From Candidatus Kerfeldbacteria bacterium (GTDB lineage Bacteria; Patescibacteriota; Patescibacteriia; UBA9570): a stretch of 26,584 nucleotides of DNA. Positions 20,213 through 26,584 of the stretch are shown here, piece after piece. The stretch is taken from the NCBI GenBank assembly GCA_003512175.1, contig DOSP01000008.1, forward strand, positions 3,001-29,584. The letters run 5' to 3'. Each line of letters begins with the position of its first letter. Positions within the stretch are counted from its first letter, which is position 1. Below the pieces are notes generated by a model, which saw only the letters and a list, made by a program, of their open reading frames with translations, was not told where the DNA came from and searched no databases. A program made the translations under genes and the position numbers.

Positions 20213-20862
20213 AACTCTTTCTTGACACAGCCCTCATTGAAGAAATCCAACAAGCTGCCAGCACCGGCTTAATTGATGGTGTCACCACGAATCCATCACT
20301 GGTAGCCAAGAGTGGTCGCCGACGTGAAGATGTCATTAAAGAAATCTGCCAGTTAGTGGATGGCCCTATTTCGGCTGAAGTGTTAGCTACGGAATCTGCC
20401 GCCATGCTGGCCGAAGCCCATACATTGGCTGGCATTCATCCGAATGTGATTATTAAGCTACCAATGATTGCAGCAGCCTTGCCCGTGGTCACCAAACTGG
20501 CAGCGGCGGGCATTCGTACTAATGTCACCTTAGTGTTTAGCGTCAGCCAAGCCTTGCTAGCCGCTAAAGCCGGCGCAACATACATTTCCCCATTTGTCGG
20601 ACGGTTAGATGATGCCGGCGAGAACGGTATGGCTGTGGTTGGTGATATTGTACACGTCATGCGGCAGTATGATTTTGCGACCAAGGTGCTGGTGGCATCG
20701 GTGCGACATCCCGATCACGTTCGCCAAGCAGCCCTCCTCGGTGCTGATGTTGTCACTCTCCCCTATGCCGTATTTCAAGAATTATTTCAACACCCACTGA
20801 CGGATGCCGGTTTAAAAAAATTCTTACAGGACGCCGAAAAAAATGTTAAATTGCATTCGTGA
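20209..20862 (+). CDS. tal: TalC/FSA-type transaldolase (217 aa)
   Basis: Small transaldolases of this type move a dihydroxyacetone unit between sugar phosphates in the pentose phosphate pathway; some act as fructose-6-phosphate aldolases. The Schiff-base lysine is Lys83 in Val-Ile-Ile-Lys-Leu-Pro-Met. Other family marks are Leu-Asp-Thr-Ala near the start, Gly-Val-Thr-Thr-Asn-Pro-Ser-Leu (24-31), Thr-Asn-Val-Thr-Leu-Val-Phe-Ser and Ser-Pro-Phe-Val-Gly-Arg-Leu-Asp-Asp. The length is typical of the short class. Which of the two activities it has cannot be read from the sequence. It is coupled to the small gene before it, and its stop lies 17 bp inside the convergent giant gene. Confidence 0.92.
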   Translation: MKLFLDTALIEEIQQAASTGLIDGVTTNPSLVAKSGRRREDVIKEICQLVDGPISAEVLATESAAMLAEAHTLAGIHPNVIIKLPMIAAALPVVTKLAAAGIRTNVTLVFSVSQALLAAKAGATYISPFVGRLDDAGENGMAVVGDIVHVMRQYDFATKVLVASVRHPDHVRQAALLGADVVTLPYAVFQELFQHPLTDAGLKKFLQDAEKNVKLHS

Positions 20863-23800
20863 GTGACCACGGCGCTTCACTGCGCGCATATTCTGTATTG
20901 GCATCACCTTTAGCCAGACGAGTGTTATTTGAATATTGAGTGATCACGTCATAGGCGCCAGCCTGCGTTGCTAAATAGGCATAATTGGCGAATGACACAG
21001 CATGATCCGCCAAGTGTTGTTGCTGCGGTAAAATACTCAATGGCTCACCGGTTGAGACTTGATAGGCATGCTTCAGTTGTTGCATGGTTTCGCTGCGTAA
21101 GAATGCTACCGTTTCTGTACCAAGTAAGCTGAGATCACGCTCGATTTGATCAGGCGCAACCGCCAACTTGCCCGCAGTCTGCAAACGGTCACATATGATC
21201 TGCAAGGCCGCTCGTGTATCATCGGTTCCCCGACCAGATGCTTCAGCAATGGGTAAGGTGAGATGTTCAGCCTGAGCGAAGACTAACAGGCGCTCTTGCA
21301 GACTACCCAACATCGTCTTGTAGGGTCCACCGTTGTATGAATTGACTAACGCCAACATCTGAGCAATTTCATCATTTTTTTGTGGATCGCCAAAAGCGCT
21401 GACGTAGGTATCCAAGACGGTTTCATTACGATATAAAATTTCTCCAGCTGCCGCTGTAGCCATCAGCGGATCATTCCGCAAGTTTTGCTCAAATTGTTGG
21501 AAAGCGGCATCATCCTCGGCAACAAAATTATTCGCCCGTACCTGAAATAAACCAGCCGAAGACACGCCGGCCACTTGTTCAAGCGCGCCGACCACTGGGT
21601 GTAAAGCTGACACAGAGTGTTCGGCAGCCTGTCCTTGCGCTATGGCAAAATCTAGGCTCGCATCCGCCCAATCACTGTCTTTAATTGACCAAGCCACGTC
21701 CTTGAGGGCTTGGCGGCTCGTGTAATACTCTGAATATGCCACCAGCTGGTCTAGAGTGGCAGACCGGCTAGGTAAGTGATCATTCACCCAACTGATCGCA
21801 CTGCTCAGCATATTTTTGTCGGCGATTTCACGCATGCCCTCATTGGCGTAGACGAGGGCTAAGGCCGTTCGGACTCGTTCACCATACTCTGGGTTACCAT
21901 CGACCACCGTATCAATTAACCGAGTTACTTCAGCGGGTAACGCTGTTTCAACCACACCAGCGTCGGTGGCGAGTGGTAATGTTTCGGGCAAATATATCCG
22001 TTCAGCGAGTCGGTCTTGCCAAACCAGTCGTTCCAGCTGTGCAATGGCGTTTGCATCCAATTGTAGCACGGCATCAGCTTGCACGTGATATTCATGTACC
22101 GAGTACGGTTGAGTATATAGATCACCCGGCATCTCTTTATTGCCATACGGTATAGCAACAGCGCCGGCCACTCGATCACGCAGTTGACTCCATTCGCTGG
22201 CGGAGTAACGAGCTCGATCAAACCACTGACCAGTGATATGATCCATGCTATCGTGTGGTCGCACAATATACACTTCGGTATCATTGGCAGCAGCTAGGCG
22301 TGCCTCAGCCCGCTCATAGATTGTGTCCAAATGAGCTGCCAGCGAATCTTCGTCAAAAATTGGTACGAGCGTTCCTGACTTGAGGTGTACTGGATCAATC
22401 CCCTGTTCCACCAAGGTGAATTCGGCTGCCTTCCACATGTCTGGTGACAATCCACCATCAGCGAAGACTGTGGCCAGACTCTGCCCAGTTTTGACTTCAA
22501 CAAAGTTGTTTACGATAAAATCACTACCAAATTCCGGTGAACCTCCCATCGCCGCATTGACCACCTCTGGATTCGGTTGCACGATACTGACTGGCATCAA
22601 TTTATCGCTTTGCACCAGTAGAGTAACTAGGGTGTCGGCGCGATCACCGTGAAAACGATGATTCAAGGCAATATCATGCACGACAATGCTATCACCCTCA
22701 TGTACCGGCGTACGCAGCCAATCGGTTTCGTTGGTGACTGGCACACCATTCACTTCAATGCCCAAACTTTCAAACAAGTAACCTCGTTGAGCCAAATCTG
22801 ACTGACTCAAACCTAAATTCCAAGCCAGGGCTTTGTCGAGGGTGTTATCGCCATGTTGAGTAAAGGTATGATTTTCTTCACCCAATAAGGTCACTCCGTG
22901 TGAATTTGGCTCTCCGCCATTAAAACGGTTCGCGGCAATAATATCTTGAATGTGGGTGCCGGCGTATAAAAAAGTGGCTACTTGTAACGGGCTTCTACCG
23001 GCCTCTTGAATCCAATGTTGTAATTGATAACGATACGTGGCATCAGTACTATTCACCGTCTCCGTTGGATGGGCACCAGATTCATTGAGCGTAAAATAAT
23101 CTTTCAGCGTGGCTGTCTCTTTGCCACCGGCCGCAATCATACTCTCGGCCATCATTGGTGCATGGACTGTGACTCCGGTCACCTGGCCATCGGCATTAAG
23201 AACACTCAAGCCAACTTGCTCCGCCAAATGTGGGGCCATCAAGTTAAAGCGACCCGCAATATCTTTGGAGCAAAAGGTGCCATCTTCCGCGACAACCCGA
23301 ACAGCATCATGCTGCAAGAATTGAATTTTCGCGAGTTTATCCATTGACCAGGTATCAGCAGTCAAACTGCCATGATCAATCTTGAGTTCGGCTGATTCAG
23401 TTGTGAAAACGCGCACGCTGGCTGATCGCTCTGTTTTCAATAATTCGTTCAGCGGTATAGCTTCAGCCGCTTGATCACCTAATGGACGGGCAAGAGCGAC
23501 GCCCGATTCATCAACGGTTACCGCGTAACTGGCATCGTAATGTACGGCCATGGTTTTTCCGTGATGAGTACTGTACCGATCGCCGAATACTGCAATGTAG
23601 TGGCCGACTGGTAAGGCATCAAGGTCTGCGCGAGTGGCACCAACCACGAAATGTTCATTACTAATGTGAGCATCAACACCGCGGGCCGCCTGAACGGCCA
23701 TTTCTGGAGTCATCACCTTATCTTGTTGCCACAATTCAGTCACTACTTCTGGTTGGACAACTTCGGATTCCATGGCCACAGGGAGTGACTCACTGGGGAT

Positions 23801-25546
23801 CACCAATGGCTGACCAATTTCTAATTTACTAGCATGAGCCAGGTGATTATCGGCCACCAGCAAATCAATCGCTTGAGGAATGGTCAGGGCTGGGTTATCC
23901 TCGCGTTGGCGATACCATTCCAAGTGTTCTGAGACAATTTTCCAAGCCGAATCACCTGGTGCCGTCACATAGGTAATGTTGGTCACGGTATTTTCTGGCG
24001 GAACTTCACTAGTAATCTCGTCCGGCAGTGGCACCGTTGCTTCATAGTCCGCTATGCTCGGCCTGGCAGCGGTTGGTTCATGAGCGGATACGGTAGTCAC
24101 TGTGAGATTATCAACAGCAGTCTCCAACTGCCCTAAGATTTGATCGATGTCGACTCTGGTTTCAGCCAGCTGTTCAATGCGGGTATCAATTTGATCTAAC
24201 ACCCCAAGTGTGGCGATATTAGTGTTGAACTGCCGATAGATATGTTCAAATTGGTGGACCGTGGCTTTAATAGTTTCACGATGTACGCGCAACAAGCGAT
24301 AGCGTAAAATGTGTTCGAGTTGTTGACGACGATCACCTTGGAAGGCAGCCAAATCTTCAATGTTGCCATACAGTTCGGCTTCCGTGACGTTGCGTTTTTG
24401 CAGTTCTTGACCAAACTCTTTCCACAAAGCATTGGCAATATCATCTACAGCAAACTCTTGGTCGCTGGCCGCTTGTTGCTCAGGTGTAATCAATCGCTCT
24501 ACGGCTGCCGAAATGGTTTGCTTGGCATCGGTCTGGGCACGAAGCGCCAAACGAAACCGATCATCCAGTGCAAACTGTTTTAAACTTTCACGCACACCGC
24601 CAGCTAAGGCAGCCAAACGCTTACCAGTTGTCCGTTCATGAGCCGGCAATTGGGTCAAGGCTTTATCGTAATTAGCCGTGACAGTCCGGTAAGCCGCACT
24701 GGCTCGACCAATCACAAAACTCTCCACACCAAACGTGAGCCAGCGGGCACCGGTTGTCAGCATGGCTAAATTTCTGGCTTTGCGCTTCTGATACACATCC
24801 ACATGGCGCTCGACAATATCCTGAATGCTGTTTTTATACCGCTTAGTCGCTTGTTCATAGGCTTTAAACAGTGATGGCCGAGACGGATCAAATACCTCTG
24901 TATCTAAATGGGTTCGGATATCTACCAAGATTTTTTGACGATTACTTTCAGGAATGATGGTTACTTTTTGCAAAAGCTGTTCAGCATAGTGCACCCCAGC
25001 GGTGATGTGTTGCTGCCGAAATGATTCTTTGTCTTCGGCTTGTTCCGGCATCATCCGTTCCGTTTGTTTCTGTAATTCGGCAAAATGTTGTCGCACTTCA
25101 TTCGCAAATTTCATAGCCTCCGATTCAACGGCCGTTACTCCACCCTGAGCTTCGTATTTCTTAGCCAGTGCATCACAATCAGCTTGACGGATAGCAATAT
25201 CAACTAGAAATTGCTTCGCCGTCATTTGGGCTGAAAACTCGGCAACCGGTAACGCGGCCCGGACACCTAATTCCATCGCTGAACGAAGCGTTAATGATCG
25301 ACGAGCTGTATCTACTGCCCGTTGCGCAGCTTGCCAATATGTGGCTGTGGGCGTCTCCACATACTGATCTGCCATTTTCTCTAACGTGGCATCCGTACTG
25401 CGGTACAATTCCTTTTTCCATGATTGATAACGACTGCGGGCGTCATCAACAAAACTAGCCCAACGCTGCCGCCAACTTGGTTCATCGTTGGCGATTGTGT
25501 CTGGAGTGGCAACCGCCGCCTGTTCCCAACGCTCAGCTAGTTCCAT
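20846..25546 (-). CDS. 1566-aa multi-domain protein with LysM-like and lysozyme-like regions
   Basis: This is the largest gene in the window. Residues 1 to about 490 are helical and charged, with coiled-coil character. A LysM-like module covers about 525-585 (Thr-Ala-Pro-Gly-Asp-Ser-Ala-Trp-Lys-Ile, ending Gly-Gln-Pro-Leu-Val-Ile-Pro). Weaker LysM-like segments lie near 900-955, 1015-1070 (Val-Lys-Thr-Gly-Gln-Ser-Leu) and 1090-1140 (Val-Arg-Pro-His-Asp-Ser-Met). From about 1220 to 1420 the order Ala-Asn-Glu-Gly-Met, Ser-Ala-Gly-Leu-Phe-Gln-Val and Asn-Ser-Tyr-Asn-Gly-Gly resembles lytic transglycosylases, with the Glu near 1231 as possible catalytic residue. It should bind and perhaps cut cell-wall glycans. 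No signal peptide is visible, which is odd for that role. It is coupled to the small gene upstream by a 14-bp overlap. Confidence 0.65.
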   Translation of the reverse strand: MELAERWEQAAVATPDTIANDEPSWRQRWASFVDDARSRYQSWKKELYRSTDATLEKMADQYVETPTATYWQAAQRAVDTARRSLTLRSAMELGVRAALPVAEFSAQMTAKQFLVDIAIRQADCDALAKKYEAQGGVTAVESEAMKFANEVRQHFAELQKQTERMMPEQAEDKESFRQQHITAGVHYAEQLLQKVTIIPESNRQKILVDIRTHLDTEVFDPSRPSLFKAYEQATKRYKNSIQDIVERHVDVYQKRKARNLAMLTTGARWLTFGVESFVIGRASAAYRTVTANYDKALTQLPAHERTTGKRLAALAGGVRESLKQFALDDRFRLALRAQTDAKQTISAAVERLITPEQQAASDQEFAVDDIANALWKEFGQELQKRNVTEAELYGNIEDLAAFQGDRRQQLEHILRYRLLRVHRETIKATVHQFEHIYRQFNTNIATLGVLDQIDTRIEQLAETRVDIDQILGQLETAVDNLTVTTVSAHEPTAARPSIADYEATVPLPDEITSEVPPENTVTNITYVTAPGDSAWKIVSEHLEWYRQREDNPALTIPQAIDLLVADNHLAHASKLEIGQPLVIPSESLPVAMESEVVQPEVVTELWQQDKVMTPEMAVQAARGVDAHISNEHFVVGATRADLDALPVGHYIAVFGDRYSTHHGKTMAVHYDASYAVTVDESGVALARPLGDQAAEAIPLNELLKTERSASVRVFTTESAELKIDHGSLTADTWSMDKLAKIQFLQHDAVRVVAEDGTFCSKDIAGRFNLMAPHLAEQVGLSVLNADGQVTGVTVHAPMMAESMIAAGGKETATLKDYFTLNESGAHPTETVNSTDATYRYQLQHWIQEAGRSPLQVATFLYAGTHIQDIIAANRFNGGEPNSHGVTLLGEENHTFTQHGDNTLDKALAWNLGLSQSDLAQRGYLFESLGIEVNGVPVTNETDWLRTPVHEGDSIVVHDIALNHRFHGDRADTLVTLLVQSDKLMPVSIVQPNPEVVNAAMGGSPEFGSDFIVNNFVEVKTGQSLATVFADGGLSPDMWKAAEFTLVEQGIDPVHLKSGTLVPIFDEDSLAAHLDTIYERAEARLAAANDTEVYIVRPHDSMDHITGQWFDRARYSASEWSQLRDRVAGAVAIPYGNKEMPGDLYTQPYSVHEYHVQADAVLQLDANAIAQLERLVWQDRLAERIYLPETLPLATDAGVVETALPAEVTRLIDTVVDGNPEYGERVRTALALVYANEGMREIADKNMLSSAISWVNDHLPSRSATLDQLVAYSEYYTSRQALKDVAWSIKDSDWADASLDFAIAQGQAAEHSVSALHPVVGALEQVAGVSSAGLFQVRANNFVAEDDAAFQQFEQNLRNDPLMATAAAGEILYRNETVLDTYVSAFGDPQKNDEIAQMLALVNSYNGGPYKTMLGSLQERLLVFAQAEHLTLPIAEASGRGTDDTRAALQIICDRLQTAGKLAVAPDQIERDLSLLGTETVAFLRSETMQQLKHAYQVSTGEPLSILPQQQHLADHAVSFANYAYLATQAGAYDVITQYSNNTRLAKGDANTEYARSEAPWSLTNAI

Positions 25547-25826
25547 TGAGTTTTTGTTGAATGTACTGCTCTATTTCCTGACGTTCCTTAGCAGCCAGTT
25601 GATCAAGCGTCGCCGTCATATCCTTATTTAACTGCCCAAGATCTTGAAAAAAGGCTTTGCTGACTTCCTGGTAACTCTGTTGCTCATGCTGCATTATCCC
25701 CATCAGTTGATTCACTTGCGCTTCAGACATCAACGGCAATACATTCAACCAGGCCGCTTTTTGTTCTTCCAGCATGACAGATTGTGCCAAGAGTAAGGCG
25801 AGTCGTTTGGCTTTTTGTGTATCCAT
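25533..25826 (-). CDS. Small helical protein, partner of the giant gene (97 aa)
   Basis: No known family is recognised. The protein is Gln-, Glu- and Leu-rich and looks helical throughout, with a likely coiled-coil second half (Leu-Asp-Gln-Leu-Ala-Ala-Lys-Glu-Arg-Gln-Glu-Ile-Glu-Gln). No signal peptide. Its stop overlaps the start of the 1566-residue gene by 14 bp, so the two are almost certainly made together and might interact. A TAAACT box ends 7 bases before the ATG, with TTGCGC 16 bp upstream, again predicting a leaderless mRNA. Confidence 0.65.
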   Translation of the reverse strand: MDTQKAKRLALLLAQSVMLEEQKAAWLNVLPLMSEAQVNQLMGIMQHEQQSYQEVSKAFFQDLGQLNKDMTATLDQLAAKERQEIEQYIQQKLNGTS

Positions 25827-25833
25827 AGCGCTA

Positions 25834-25874
25834 AGTTTAGCAAATTGTCAAGGCCGCGCAACTTCTGCTATACT
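25834..25874. promoter_or_regulatory. Overlapping divergent promoters before the HlyD-like gene
   Basis: Plus strand: TTGTCA (25845-25850), 18 bp, TATACT (25869-25874), start about 30 nt before ATG 25911. Minus strand: TTGCGC (25856-25861), 16 bp, TAAACT (25834-25839), 7 bases to ATG 25826. The minus-strand -35 lies inside the plus-strand spacer. Confidence 0.55.
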
Positions 25875-25910
25875 TGGCTAACTCAAGCTTAAGTATTTCC
25901 ATGATCTATT

Positions 25911-26584
25911 ATGTCTCAACTACCCAAACCACCTACTCGGCCCTGGTATAAACGCTGGTGGTTATGGCTACTCGTTACCTTGCTAGTCATTGCTGGCATC
26001 GCCATTGCTGGTTATAGAATGACTGCCGGGCAAGCCACCACTGTTGATACGAGTCAAACCATTACTGCCGCTGTACGTGATCTCACCAAAGCCGTCAGTA
26101 CCAATGGTAAGGTGGCTCCCGAACATAGCGAACAGTTGGCGTTTAGCTTTGGTGGTAAGGTGACCGAAGTCAATGTCCAAGTGGGCGATCTGGTAGACAA
26201 AGATGCTGTCATCGCAAAAGTGAGTGGTCAATCCTTAAAAGCTCCATTTGATGGCCGCGTCCTGGCAGTTAATACCTTTGTGGGTAACACTACTACCCCG
26301 GGTGTAGCCGTGTTTGAACTTGGTTACCGCACTAATTTTGTTGATTTTATTGCTTCGGAATCCGAAGTGTTTGATTTAGTAGTTGGTCAACAAGCTGAAT
26401 TGACGATTCCTACGTATGATAATGGTGCCGTCACTTATCACGGTACCGTTGAACTGGTCGATACTAAAAAAACCACCGGTGATGTGATGAATGCACAAAC
26501 CGGTACCAGTGAAACTGGTTACCTGGTACGCATTCGACCAACTGACTTGCCGGCATCCGCTGCCAACCTGATTGGTTTAACGAT
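25911..26584 (+). CDS. HlyD/MacA-type efflux adaptor, partial (at least 224 aa)
   Basis: The frame starts at ATG 25911 and runs off the right edge without a stop. A short basic, proline-rich cytoplasmic tail is followed by one membrane helix (about residues 18-36, Trp-Leu-Trp-Leu-Leu-Val). The periplasm-facing part has a barrel-sandwich (lipoyl-like) motif: Gly-Gly-Lys-Val-Thr-Glu-Val-Asn-Val-Gln-Val-Gly-Asp-Leu-Val, then Ala-Pro-Phe-Asp-Gly-Arg-Val-Leu-Ala-Val. In most HlyD or MacA adaptors these halves are separated by a long coiled-coil hairpin, but here only about 20 residues lie between them. A beta-barrel-like domain follows. Partner ABC transporter genes would be expected to the right, outside the window. 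Confidence 0.75.
   Translation, partial: MSQLPKPPTRPWYKRWWLWLLVTLLVIAGIAIAGYRMTAGQATTVDTSQTITAAVRDLTKAVSTNGKVAPEHSEQLAFSFGGKVTEVNVQVGDLVDKDAVIAKVSGQSLKAPFDGRVLAVNTFVGNTTTPGVAVFELGYRTNFVDFIASESEVFDLVVGQQAELTIPTYDNGAVTYHGTVELVDTKKTTGDVMNAQTGTSETGYLVRIRPTDLPASAANLIGLT

Noticed and set aside
1..26584. tRNA, rRNA or CRISPR array
   Set aside because: Reading both strands I saw no cloverleaf-like T-loop signature, no conserved rRNA stretch and no regularly spaced direct repeats. A covariance-model scan could still find a small RNA that I missed.

Overview
The window looks like a piece of a compact bacterial chromosome. I infer Patescibacteria (CPR/Parcubacteria-like) from the tight packing, the frequent gene overlaps, the near absence of Shine-Dalgarno sequences and the many secreted repeat proteins of unknown role. 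No marker gene here proves the lineage. Most of the window has middling GC, but roughly the first 4.2 kb is visibly AT-rich and carries different cargo. An insertion-sequence scar sits at that boundary.

Layout. (1) 1-4.2 kb, AT-rich, all on the minus strand: a partial lipoprotein, an anchored hypothetical protein, a coupled pair (HExxH putative metalloprotease and squalene-cyclase-like toroid protein), a 5'-truncated GNAT gene, and a broken AbiE type IV toxin-antitoxin operon with intact AbiEi antitoxin and only the first 56 codons of AbiEii toxin. (2) 4.2-6.4 kb: a complete 998-bp IS5-family element sits against a truncated IS630-family transposase, followed by an unknown gene. (3) 6.4-14.9 kb, a cell-surface block: CapA-type phosphatase with an FN3 domain, two large secreted Asp-box (BNR) propeller paralogues facing each other, and between them a discoidin-like lipoprotein, a possible transglutaminase-fold protein, a CsoR-type regulator, a phosphoribosyltransferase and a PEBP lipoprotein. 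(4) 14.9-18.9 kb, membrane and metal transport: two integral membrane proteins, a VIT1/CCC1-type transporter, a ZnuCB-like ABC pair and TruB. (5) 18.9-20.9 kb: a SpoIIAA/STAS-like protein, a thiamine pyrophosphokinase-like protein, a small unknown protein and a TalC-type transaldolase. (6) 20.8-26.6 kb: a 1566-residue LysM/lysozyme-like protein, its small helical partner, and a HlyD-type adaptor that runs off the end.

Two organisational features stand out. Many genes have a -10-like hexamer (TATAGT, TATACT, TACAGT and similar) ending only 6-8 bases before the start codon, several with a well-spaced TTGACA or TTGTCA box. This predicts leaderless or almost leaderless mRNAs and was used to choose several starts. 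Divergent pairs share interlocked promoters, and four of the five complete convergent pairs overlap at their 3' ends by 17-65 bp. No tRNA, rRNA or CRISPR array was seen. No single cassette can be claimed as a new system; the best candidates for novelty are the 1566-residue protein, the paired propeller genes with the genes between them, and the promoter architecture.
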